In this document: positions 15,801 to 29,220 of the stretch, one piece after another | Layout: each line of letters begins with the position of its first letter | Numbering within the stretch: the first letter of the stretch is position 1 | Assembly (NCBI GenBank): GCA_949752745.1 | Contig: OX457031.1 | Span: 7,291,328-7,355,327, forward strand | Origin: Protula sp. h YS-2021 | Lineage: Eukaryota > Annelida > Polychaeta > Sabellida > Serpulidae | Length of the DNA: 64,000 bases | Reading direction: 5' to 3' | The notes under the pieces: model-generated | Told to the model about the DNA's origin: nothing | What the model saw: the letters and a program-made list of their open reading frames with translations, nothing else | Database searches by the model: none | Position numbers and translations under genes: made by a program

Positions 15801-18800
15801 GCGTTACCCACATAATGATCCGAATGTCAATATTCCAAAGCTCAGACTCGAAATGCGTTACCCACATAATGATCCGACTGTTTGTGAACATGCCAAAGCT
15901 CAAACTTGAAATGCGTTATTCACATATTGATGGGACAGTTCGTATATATTCCAAAGCTCAGACTCGAAACGCGTTACCCACATAATGATCCGAATGTCAA
16001 TATTCCAAAACTCAGACTCGAAATGCGTTACCCACATAGTGATCGGACTATTCGTAATTATTCCAAAGCTCAGACTCGAAACACGTTACCCACATAATGA
16101 TCCGACTGTTTGTGAACATTCCAAAGCTCCGACTCGAAATGCGTTACACACGTAATGATCCAACTGTTTGTAAACATTCCCAATCTCAGACTTGAAATAC
16201 GTTACCCACATAATGATTCGACTGTTTGTAAACATTTAAAAGGTCAGAATCGAAATGAGTTAGCCACATAATGATCCGACTGTTTGTGAATATTCACAAT
16301 CTCACACTTGAAATGCTTACCCGTATAATGTTCCGACTGTTTGTGAACATTCCAAAGCTCAGACTCGAAAGGCGTTACCCACATAACGATCGGAATGTTT
16401 GTAAACATTCCAAAGCTCCAACCCGAAATCCTTTACCCACATAATGATCCGACGGTTTGTAAACATTCGAAACTCAGATTCGAAATGCGTTACCCACGTA
16501 TTGTTCTGACTGTATGCAAACATTCCCAATCTCAGACGAGAATTGCATTTTCCATATAATTATCCGACTGTTTGTAAAGATTCACAATCTCAGACTTGAA
16601 ATGCGTTACCCACATAATGATTTGACTGTTTGTAAACATTTCATAGCTCAGACTCGAAATGCGTTATTCACATATTGATGGGACAGTTCGTAAATATTCC
16701 AAAGCTCAGACTCGAAACGCGTTACCCACATAATGATCCGACTGTTTGTAAATTGCAAAAGCTCAGACTCGAAATGCGTTATTCACATATTGATGGGACA
16801 GTTTGTAAATATTCCAAAGCTCAGACTCGAAACGCGTTACCCACATAATGATCCGAATGTCAATATTCCAAAACTCAGACTCGAAATGCGTTACCCACAT
16901 AGTGATCGGACTATTCGTAATTATTCCAAAGCTCAGACTCGAAACGCGTTACCCACATAATGATCCGACTGTTTGTGAACATTACAAAGCTCCGACTCGA
17001 AATGCGTTACACACGTAATGATCCAACTGTTTGTAAACATTCCCAATCTCAGACTTGAAATACGTTACCCACATAATGATTCGACTGTTTGTAAACATTT
17101 AAAAGGTCAGAATCGAAATGAGTTAGCCACATAATGATCCGACTGTTTGTGAATATTCACAATCTCACACTTGAAATGCTTACCCGCATAATGTTCCGAC
17201 TGTTTGCGAACATTCCAAAGCTCAGCCTCGAAAGGCGTTACCCACATAACGATCGGAATGTTTGTAAACATTCCAAAGCTCCAACCCGAAATCCTTTACC
17301 CACATAATGATCCGACGGTTTGTAAACATTCGAAACTCAGATTCGAAATGCGTTACCCACGCATTGTTCTGACTGTATGCAAACATTCCCAATCTCAGAC
17401 GAGAATTGCATTACCCATATAATTATCCGACTGTTTGTAAAGATTCACAATCTCAGACATGAAATGCGTTACCCACATAATGATTCGACTGTTTGTAAAC
17501 ATTTCATAGCTCAGACTCGAAATGCGTTATTCACATATTGATGGGACAGTTTGTAAATATTCCAAAGCTCAGACTCGAATCGCGTTACCCACATAATGAT
17601 CCGACTGTTTGTGAACATGCCAAAGCTCAGACTTGAAATGCGTTATTCACATATTGATGGGACAGTTCGTAAATATTCCAAAGCTCAGACTCGAAACGCG
17701 ATACCCACATAATGATCCGACTGTTTGTGAACATGCCAAAGCTCAAACTTGAAATGCGTTATTCACATATTGATGGGACAGTTCATAAATATTCCAAAGC
17801 TCAGACTCGAAACGCGATACCCATATAATGATCCGACTGTGAATATTAAAAAGCTCAGTTCCGAAATGCGTTACCCACAATGATACGACTGTTTGTAAAC
17901 ATTCCAAAGCTCAGACTCCAAATGCGTTGCAAACATAGTGATCGGACTGTTCGTAAATATTCCAAAGCTCAGACTCAAAACGCATTACCCACATAATGAT
18001 CCGACTGTTTGTGAACATTCCAAAGCTCAGGCTCGAAACACGTTACCCACATAATGATCCGACTGTGAATATTCCAAAACTCAGACTCGAAATGCGTTAC
18101 CCACATAGTGATCGGACTATTCGTAATTATTCCAAAGCTCAGACTCGAAACGCGTTACCCACATAATGATCCGACTGTTTGTGAACATTCCAAAGCTCCG
18201 ACTCGAAATGCGTTACACACGTAATGATCCAACTGTTTGTAAACATTCCCAATCTCAGACTTGAAATACGTTACCCACATAATGATTCGACTGTTTGTAA
18301 ACATTTAAAAGGTCAGACTCGAAATGAGTTAGCCACATAATGATCCGACTGTTTGTGAACATTCACAATCTCACACTTGAAATGCTTACCCGTATAATGT
18401 TCCGACTGTTTGTGAACATTCCAAAGCTCAGACTCGTAAGGCGTTACCCACATAACGATCGGAATGTTTGTAAACATTCCAAAGCTCCAACCCGAAATCC
18501 TTTACCCACATAATGATCCGACGGTTTGTAAACATTCGAAACTCAGATTCGAAATGCGTTACCCACGCATTGTTCTGACTGTATGCAAACATTCCCAATC
18601 TCAGACGAGAATTGCATTACCCATATAATTATCCGACTGTTTGTAAAGATTCACAATCTCAGACATGAAATGCGTTACCCACATAATGATTCGACTGTTT
18701 GTAAACATTTCATAGCTCAGACTCGAAATGCGTTATTCACATATTGATGGGACAGTTTGTAAATATTCCAAAGCTCAGACTCGAAACGCGTTACCCACAT

Positions 18801-21800
18801 AATGATCCGACTGTTTGTGAACATGCCAAAGCTCAGACTTGAAATGCGTTATTCACATATTGATGGGACAGTTCGTAAATATTCCAAAGCTCAGACTCGA
18901 AACGCGTTACCCACATAATGATCCGACTGTTTGTGAACATGCCAAAGCTCAGACTTGAAATGCGTTATTCACATATTGATGGGACAGTTCGTATATATTC
19001 CAAAGCTCAGACTCGAAACGCGTTACCCACATAATGATCTGACTGTTTGTAAATTGCAAAAGCTCAGACTCGAAATGCGTTATTCACATATTGATCGGAC
19101 AGTTTGTAAATATTCCAAAGCTCAGACTCGAAACGCGTTACCCACATAATGATCCGAATGTCAATATTCCAAAACTCAGACTCGAAATGCGTTACCCACA
19201 TAGTGATCGGACTATTCGTAATTATTCCAAAGCTCAGACTCGAAACGCGTTACCCACATAATGATCCGACTGTTTGTGAACATTCCAAAGCTCCGACTCG
19301 AAATGCGTTACACACGTAATGATCCAACTGTTTGTAAACATTCCCAATCTCAGACTTGAAATACGTTACCCACATAATGATTCGACTGTTTGTAAACATT
19401 TAAAAGGTCAGAATCGAAATGAGTTAGCCACATAATGATCCGACTGTTTGTGAATATTCACAATCTCACACTTGAAATGCTTACCCGTATAATGTTCCGA
19501 CTGTTTGTGAACATTCCAAAGCTCAGACTCGAAAGGCGTTACCCACATAACGATCGGAATGTTTGTAAACATTCCAAAGCTCCAACCCGAAATCCTTTAC
19601 CCACATAATGATCCGACGGTTTGTAAACATTCGAAACTCAGATTCGAAATGCGTTACCCACGTATTGTTCTGACTGTATGCAAACATTCCCAATCTCAGA
19701 CGAGAATTGCATTTTCCATATAATTATCCGACTGTTTGTAAAGATTCACAATCTCAGACTTGAAATGCGTTACCCACATAATGATTCGACTGTTTGTAAA
19801 CATTTCATAGCTCAGACTCGAAATGCGTTATTCACATATTGATGGGACAGTTCGTAAATATTCCAAAGCTCAGACTCGAAACGCATTAACCACATAATGA
19901 TCCGACTGTTTGTGAACATGCCAAAGCTCAGACTTGAAATGCGTTATTCACATATTGATGGGACAGTTCGTAAATATTCCAAAGCTCAGACTCGAAACGC
20001 GTTACCCATATAATGACCCGACTGCGAATATTCCAAAGCTCAGTCCCGAAATGCGTTACCCACATAATGATGCGACTGTTTGTTAACATTCCTAAGCTCA
20101 GACTCCAAAGGCGTTACAAACATAGTGATCGGACTGTTCGTAAATATTCCAAAGCTCAGACTCAAAACGCATTACCCACATAATGATCCGACTGTTTGTG
20201 AACATTCCAAAGCTCAGACTCGAAACGCGTTACCCACATAATGATCCGACTGTGAATATTCCAAAACTCAGACTCGAAATGCGTTACCCAAATAGTGATC
20301 GGATTATTCGTAATTATTCCAAAGCTCAGACTCGAAACGCGTTGCCCACATAATGATCCGACTGTTTGTGAACATGCCAAAGCTCAGACTTGAAATGCGT
20401 TATACACATATTGATGGGACAGTTCGTATATATTCCAAAGCTCAAACTCGAAACGCGTTACCCACATAATGATCCGACTGTTTGTAAATTGCAAAAGCTC
20501 AGACTCGAAATGCGTTATTCACATATTGATGGGACAGTTTGTAAATATTCCAAAGCTCAGACTCGAAACGCGTTACCCACATAATGATCCGACTGTTTGT
20601 GAACATGCCAAAGCTCAGACTTGAAATGCGTTATTCACATATTGATGGGACAGTTCGTAAATATTCCAAAGCTCAGACTCGAAACGCGTTACCCACATAA
20701 TGATCCGACTGTTTGTGAACATGCCAAAGCTCAGACTTGAAATGCGTTATTCACATATTGATGGGACAGTTCGTAAATATTCCAAAGCTCAGACTCGAAA
20801 CGCGTTACCCATATAATGATCCGACTGTGAATATTCCAAAGCTCAGTCCCGAAATGCGTTACCCACATAATGATGCGACTGTTTGTAAACATTCCAAAGC
20901 TCAGACTCCAAATGCGTTACAAACATAGTCATCGGACTGTTCGTAAATATTCCAAAGCTCAGACTCAAAACGCATTACCCACATAATGATCCGACTGTTT
21001 GTGAACATTCCAAAGCTCAGACTCGAAACGCGTTACCCACATAATGATCCGACTGTTTGTGAACATTCCAAAGCTCCGACTCGAAATGTGTTACACACGT
21101 AATGATCCAACTGTTTGTAAACATTCCCAATCTCAGACTTGAAATACGTTACCCACATAATGATTCGACTGTTTGTAAACATTTAAAAGGTCAGACTCGA
21201 AATGAGTTAGCCACATAATGATCCGACTGTTTGTGAACATTCACAATCTCACACTTGAAATGCTTACCCGTATAATGTTCCGACTGTTTGTGAACATTCC
21301 AAAGCTCAGACTCGTAAGGCGTTACCCACATAACGATCGGAATGTTTGTAAACATTCCAAAGCTCCAACCCGAAATCCTTTACCCACATAATGATCCGAC
21401 GGTTTGTAAACATTCGAAACTCAGATTCGAAATGCGTTACCCACGTATTGTTCTGACTGTATGCAAACATTCCCAATCTCAGACGAGAATTGCATTACCC
21501 ATATAATTATCCGACTGTTTGTAAAGATTCACAATCTCAGACTTGAAATGCGTTACCCACATGATTCGACTTTGTAAACATTTCAAAGCTCAGACTCGAA
21601 ATGCGTTATTCACATATTGATGGGACAGTTTGTAAATATTCTAAAGCTCAGACTCGAAACGCGTTACCCACATAATGATCCGACTGTTTGTTAACATGCC
21701 AAAGCTAAGACTTGAAATGCGTTATTCACATATTGATGGGACAGTTCGTAAATATTCCAAAGCTCAGACTCGAAACGCGTTACCCACATAATGATCCGAC

Positions 21801-22300
21801 TGTTTGTAAATTGCAAAAGCTCAGACTCGAAATGCGTTATTCACATATTGATCGGACAGTTTGTAAATATTCCAAAGCTCAGACTCGAAACGCGTTACCC
21901 ACATAATGATCCGAATGTGAATATTCCAAAACTCAGACTCGAAATGCGTTATCCACATAGTGATCGGACTATTCGTAATTATTCCAAAGCTCAGACTCGA
22001 AACGCGTTACCCACATAATGATCCGACTGTTTGTGAACATTCCAAAGCTTCGACTCGAAATGCGTTACACACATAATGATCCAACTTTTTGTAAACATTC
22101 CCAATCTCAGACTTGAAATACGTTACCCACATAATGATTCGACTGTTTGTAAACATTTAAAAGGTCAGACTCGAAATGAGTTAGCCACATAATGATCCGA
22201 CTGTTTGTGAACATTCACAATCTCACACTTGAAATGCTTACCCGTATAATGTTCCGACTGTTTGTGAACATTCCAAAGCTCAGACTCGTAAGGCGTTACC
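9900..22300. repeat. Mosaic higher-order region of satellite A
   Basis: A marker module of four units (CATAACGATCGGAATGTT, then a unit with AAATCCTTTACCC, then CGTATTGTTCTGACTG, then CATATAATTATCC) recurs at irregular spacing of about 520-1,790 bp. Blocks are reused in several phases. Positions 11,667-12,356 match 13,510-14,199 (offset 1,843) and 16,733-17,422 (offset 3,223 from the middle copy). Positions 14,526-14,720 match 15,621-15,815 (offset 1,095). This mixture of periods is what repeated unequal exchange between misaligned blocks would leave. Confidence 0.85.
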
Positions 22301-23267
22301 CAAATTACGATTGGAATGTTTGTAAACATTCCAAAGCTCCAACCCGAAATCCTTTACCCACATAATGATCCGACGGTTTGTAAACATTCGAAACTCAGAT
22401 TCGAAATGCGTTACCCACGTATTGTTCTGACTGTTTGTAAACATTCCCAATCTCAGACTCGAAATGTGTTCCAATATAATGATCCGATTTTTTGCAAACA
22501 TTCCAAAGCTAACACAGAAATCCTTTACTCACATAATGATCCGACGGTTTATGACCATTCGAAGCTCAGATTCGAAATGCGTTACCCTCATACTGTTCTG
22601 ACTGTTTGCAAACATTCCAAAGCTCAGACTCGAAATGCGTTACTCACATATTGATGGGACAGTTTGTAAATATTCCAAAGCTCAGACTCGAAACGCGTTA
22701 CCCACATAATGATCCGACTGTTTGTGAACATTCCAAAGTTCCGACTCGAAATGCGTTACTCACATAATGCTCAAAATGCTTGTTAACATTCCCAATCTCA
22801 GACTCGAAAAACGCTACCCGCATCATGATCAGACCGTTTGTAAACCATCCAAAGCTCAGATTTGAAATGCGTTAGCCATGTTATGATCCAGCTGTATGTG
22901 AACATTCTTAACCTCCGACTCGAAATGCGCTACCCACATTATGATCCGACTGTTTGTGAACATTCCAAAGCTCCGACTCGAAATGCGTTACACACATAAT
23001 GATTCGACTGTTTGCCAACGTTCAAAAGGTCAGACTCGAAATGCGTTAGCCACATACTGATCGGACTGTTTGTAGACGCGTTACCCACATAATGATCCGA
23101 CTGTTTGTGAACATTCCAAAGCTCAGACTCGAAACGCGTTACCCACATAATGATCCGACTGTTTGTGAACATTCCAAAGCTCCGACTCGAAATGTGTTAC
23201 ACACGTAATGATCCAACTGTTTGTAAACATTCCCAATCTCAGACTTGAAATACGTTACCCACATAAT

Positions 23268-26243
23268 GATTCGACTGTTTGTAAACATTTAAAAGGTCAG
23301 ACTCGAAATGAGTTAGCCACATAATGATCCGACTGTTTGTGAACATTCACAATCTCACACTTGAAATGCTTACCCGTATAATGTTCCGACTGTTTGTGAA
23401 CATTCCAAAGCTCAGACTCGTAAGGCGTTACCCACATAACGATCGGAATGTTTGTAAACATTCCAAAGCTCCAACCCGAAATCCTTTACCCACATAATGA
23501 TCCGACGGTTTGTAAACATTCGAAACTCAGATTCGAAATGCGTTACCCACGTATTGTTCTGACTGTATGCAAACATTCCCAATCTCAGACGAGAATTGCA
23601 TTACCCATATAATTATCCGACTGTTTGTAAAGATTCACAATCTCAGACTTGAAATGCGTTACCCACATGATTCGACTTTGTAAACATTTCAAAGCTCAGA
23701 CTCGCAATGCGTTATTCACATATTGATGGGACAGTTTGTAAATATTCTATAGCTCAGACTCGAATCGCGTTACCCACATAATGATCCGACTGTTTGTTAA
23801 CATGCCAAAGCTAAGACTTGAAATGCGTTATTCACATATTGATGGGACAGTTCGTATGTATTCCAAAGCTCAGACTCGAAACGCGTTACCCACATAATGA
23901 TCCGACTGTTTGTAAATTGCAAAAGCTCAGACTCGAAATGCGTTATTCACATATTGATCGGACAGTTTGTAAATATTCCAAAGCTCAGACTCGAAACGCG
24001 TTACCCACATAATGATCCGAATGTGAATATTCCAAAACTCAGACTCGAAATGCGTTACCCACATAGTGATCGGACTATTCGTAATTATTCCAAAGCTCAG
24101 ACTCGAAACGCGTTACCCACATAATGATCCGACTGTCTGTGAACATTCCAAAGCTTCGACTCGAAATGCGTTACACACATAATGATCCAACTTTTTGTAA
24201 ACATTCCCAATCTCAGACTTGAAATACGTTACCCACATAATGATTCGACTGTTTGTAAACATTTAAAAGGTCAGACTCGAAATGAGTTAGCCACATAATG
24301 ATCCGACTGTTTGTGAACATTCACAATCTCACACTTGAAATGCTTACCCGTATAATGTTCCGACTGTTTGTGAACATTCCAAAGCTCAGACTCGTAAGGC
24401 GTTACCCACATAACGATTGGAATGTTTGTAAACATTCCAAAGCTCCAACCCGAAATCCTTTACCCACATAATGATCCGACGGTTTGTAAACATTCGAAAC
24501 TCAGATTCGAAATGCGTTACCCACGTATTGTTCTGACTGTATGCAAACATTCCCAATCTCAGACGAGAATTGCATTACCCATATAATTATCCGACTGTTT
24601 GTAAAGATTCACAATCTCAGACTTGAAATGCGTTACCCACATGATTCGACTTTGTAAACATTTCAAAGCTCAGACTCGAAATGCGTTATTCACATATTGA
24701 TGGGACAGTTTGTAAATATTCTATAGCTCAGACTCGAATCGCGTTACCCACATAATGATCCGACTGTTTGTTAACATGCCAAAGCTAAGACTTGAAATGC
24801 GTTATTCACATATTGATGGGACAGTTCGTATGTATTCCAAAGCTCAGACTCGAAACGCGTTACCCACATAATGATCCGACTGTTTGTAAATTGAAAAGCT
24901 CAGACTCGAAATGCGTTATTCACATATTGATCGGACAGTTTGTAAATATTCCAAAGCTCAGACTCGAAACGCGTTACCCACATAATGATCCGAATGTGAA
25001 TATTCCAAAACTCAGACTCGAAATGCGTTACCCACATAGTGATCGGACTATTCGTAATTATTCCAAAGCTCAGACTCGAAACGCGTTACCCACATAATGA
25101 TCCGACTGTCTGTGAACATTCCAAAGCTTCGACTCGAAATGCGTTACACACATAATGATCCAACTTTTTGTAAACATTCCCAATCTCAGACTTGAAATAC
25201 GTTACCCACATAATGATTCGACTGTTTGTAAACATTTAAAAGGTCAGACTCGAAATGAGTTAGCCACATAATGATCCGACTGTTTGTGAACATTCACAAT
25301 CTCACACTTGAAATGCTTACCCGTATAATGTTCCGACTGTTTGTGAACATTCCAAAGCTCAGACTCGTAAGGCGTTACCCACATAACGATTGGAATGTTT
25401 GTAAACATTCCAAAGCTCCAACCCGAAATCCTTTACCCACATAATGATCCGACGGTTTGTAAACATTCGAAACTCAGATTCGAAATGCGTTACCCACGTA
25501 TTGTTCTGACTGTATGCAAACATTCCCAATCTCAGACGAGAATTGCATTACCCATATAATTATCCGACTGTTTGTAAAGATTCACAATCTCAGACTTGAA
25601 ATGCGTTACCCACATGATTCGACTGTTTGTAAACATTCCAAAGGTCAGACTCGAGATGCGTTATTCACATATTGATGGGATAGTTTGTAAATATTCAAAA
25701 GCTCAGACTCGAAACGCGTTACCCACATAATGACCCGAATGTGAATATTCGAAAACTCGGACTCGAAATGCGTTTCCCACATAGTGATCGAACTGTTCGC
25801 AAATATTCCAAAGCTCAGACTCGAAACGCGTTACCCACACAATGATCCGACTGTTTGTGAACATTCCAAAGCTTCGACTCGAAATGCGTTACACACATAA
25901 TGATCCGACGGTTTATAAACATTCGAAGCTCAGATTCGAAATGCGTTACCCACGTATTGTTCTGACTGTTTGTAAACATTCCCAATCTCAGACTCGAAAT
26001 GTGTTCCAATATAATGATCCGATTTTTTGCAAACATTCCAAAGCTAACACACGAAATCCTTTACTCACATAATGATCCGACGGTTTATGACCATTCGAAG
26101 CTCAGATTCGAAATGCGTTACCCTCATACTGTTCTGACTGTTTGCAAACATTCCAAAGCTCAGACTCGAAATGCGTTACTCACATATTGATGGGACAGTT
26201 TGTAAATATTCCAAAGCTCAGACTCGAAACGCGTTACCCACAT
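23268..26243. repeat. 2,977-bp higher-order repeat, copy 1
   Basis: This is the first of three abutting copies of about 2,977 bp (about 52 satellite A units). It starts at GATTCGACTG. Inside lie three related sub-blocks of about 975-1,030 bp, each carrying the module with CATAACGAT(C/T)GGAATG at about 23,436, 24,408 and 25,383. This copy is 1 bp shorter than the others: a base is missing in the unit near 24,893, which reads TTGAAAAGC where the others have TTGCAAAAGC. Confidence 0.92.
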
Positions 26244-29220
26244 GATTCGACTGTTTGTAAACATTTAAAAGGTCAGACTCGAAATGAGTTAGCCACATAA
26301 TGATCCGACTGTTTGTGAACATTCACAATCTCACACTTGAAATGCTTACCCGTATAATGTTCCGACTGTTTGTGAACATTCCAAAGCTCAGACTCGTAAG
26401 GCGTTACCCACATAACGATCGGAATGTTTGTAAACATTCCAAAGCTCCAACCCGAAATCCTTTACCCACATAATGATCCGACGGTTTGTAAACATTCGAA
26501 ACTCAGATTCGAAATGCGTTACCCACGTATTGTTCTGACTGTATGCAAACATTCCCAATCTCAGACGAGAATTGCATTACCCATATAATTATCCGACTGT
26601 TTGTAAAGATTCACAATCTCAGACTTGAAATGCGTTACCCACATGATTCGACTTTGTAAACATTTCAAAGCTCAGACTCGAAATGCGTTATTCACATATT
26701 GATGGGACAGTTTGTAAATATTCTATAGCTCAGACTCGAATCGCGTTACCCACATAATGATCCGACTGTTTGTTAACATGCCAAAGCTAAGACTTGAAAT
26801 GCGTTATTCACATATTGATGGGACAGTTCGTATGTATTCCAAAGCTCAGACTCGAAACGCGTTACCCACATAATGATCCGACTGTTTGTAAATTGCAAAA
26901 GCTCAGACTCGAAATGCGTTATTCACATATTGATCGGACAGTTTGTAAATATTCCAAAGCTCAGACTCGAAACGCGTTACCCACATAATGATCCGAATGT
27001 GAATATTCCAAAACTCAGACTCGAAATGCGTTACCCACATAGTGATCGGACTATTCGTAATTATTCCAAAGCTCAGACTCGAAACGCGTTACCCACATAA
27101 TGATCCGACTGTCTGTGAACATTCCAAAGCTTCGACTCGAAATGCGTTACACACATAATGATCCAACTTTTTGTAAACATTCCCAATCTCAGACTTGAAA
27201 TACGTTACCCACATAATGATTCGACTGTTTGTAAACATTTAAAAGGTCAGACTCGAAATGAGTTAGCCACATAATGATCCGACTGTTTGTGAACATTCAC
27301 AATCTCACACTTGAAATGCTTACCCGTATAATGTTCCGACTGTTTGTGAACATTCCAAAGCTCAGACTCGTAAGGCGTTACCCACATAACGATTGGAATG
27401 TTTGTAAACATTCCAAAGCTCCAACCCGAAATCCTTTACCCACATAATGATCCGACGGTTTGTAAACATTCGAAACTCAGATTCGAAATGCGTTACCCAC
27501 GTATTGTTCTGACTGTATGCAAACATTCCCAATCTCAGACGAGAATTGAATTACCCATATAATTATCCGACTGTTTGTAAAGATTCACAATCTCAGACTT
27601 GAAATGCGTTACCCACATGATTCGACTTTGTAAACATTTCAAAGCTCAGACTCGAAATGCGTTATTCACATATTGATGGGACAGTTTGTAAATATTCTAT
27701 AGCTCAGACTCGAATCGCGTTACCCACATAATGATCCGACTGTTTGTTTACATGCCAAAGCTAAGACTTGAAATGCGTTATTCACATATTGATGGGACAG
27801 TTCGTATGTATTCCAAAGCTCAGACTCGAAACGCGTTACCCACATAATGATCCGACTGTTTGTAAATTGCAAAAGCTCAGACTCGAAATGCGTTATTCAC
27901 ATATTGATCGGACAGTTTGTAAATATTCCAAAGCTCAGACTCGAAACGCGTTACCCACATAATGATCCGAATGTGAATATTCCAAAACTCAGACTCGAAA
28001 TGCGTTACCCACATAGTGATCGGACTATTCGTAATTATTCCAAAGCTCAGACTCGAAACGCGTTACCCACATAATGAACCGACTGTCTGTGAACATTCCA
28101 AAGCTTCGACTCGAAATGCGTTACACACATAATGATCCAACTTTTTGTAAACATTCCCAATCTCAGACTTGAAATACGTTACCCACATAATGATTCGACT
28201 GTCTGTGAACATTTGAAAGGTCAGACTCGAAATGAGTTAGCCACATAATGATCCGACTGTTTGTGAACATTCACAATCTCACACTTGAAATGCTTACCCG
28301 TATAATGTTCCGACTGTTTGTGAACATTCCAAAGCTCAGACTCGTAAGGCGTTACCCACATAACGATTGGAATGTTTGTAAACATTCCAAAGCTCCAACC
28401 CGAAATCCTTTACCCACATAATGATCCGACGGTTTGTAAACATTCGAAACTCAGATTCGAAATGCGTTACCCACGTATTGTTCTGACTGTATGCAAACAT
28501 TCCCAATCTCAGACGAGAATTGCATTACCCATATAATTATCCGACTGTTTGTAAAGATTCACAATCTCAGACTTGAAATGCGTTACCCACATGATTCGAC
28601 TGTTTGTAAACATTCCAAAGGTCAGACTCGAGATGCGTTATTCACATATTGATGGGATAGTTTGTAAATATTCAAAAGCTCAGACTCGAAACGCGTTACC
28701 CACATAATGACCCGAATGTGAATATTCGAAAACTCGGACTCGAAATGCGTTTCCCACATAGTGATCGAACTGTTCGCAAATATTCCAAAGCTCAGACTCG
28801 AAACGCGTTACCCACACAATGATCCGACTGTTTGTGAACATTCCAAAGCTTCGACTCGAAATGCGTTACACACATAATGATCCGACGGTTTATAAACATT
28901 CGAAGCTCAGATTCGAAATGCGTTACCCACGTATTGTTCTGACTGTTTGTAAACATTCCCAATCTCAGACTCGAAATGTGTTCCAATATAATGATCCGAT
29001 TTTTTGCAAACATTCCAAAGCTAACACACGAAATCCTTTACTCACATAATGATCCGACGGTTTATGACCATTCGAAGCTCAGATTCGAAATGCGTTACCC
29101 TCATACTGTTCTGACTGTTTGCAAACATTCCAAAGCTCAGACTCGAAATGCGTTACTCACATATTGATGGGACAGTTTGTAAATATTCCAAAGCTCAGAC
29201 TCGAAACGCGTTACCCACAT
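26244..29220. repeat. 2,977-bp higher-order repeat, copy 2
   Basis: This is the middle copy. Its order of variant units, including the short units CACATGATTCGACTTTG and CCGAATGTGAATATTCC, repeats copies 1 and 3. Differences are single bases by eye, such as GAATTGAATT near 27,544 instead of GAATTGCATT. The same change recurs near 30,525 in copy 3 but not at the matching place in copy 1, so copies 2 and 3 are probably the closest pair. Confidence 0.92.
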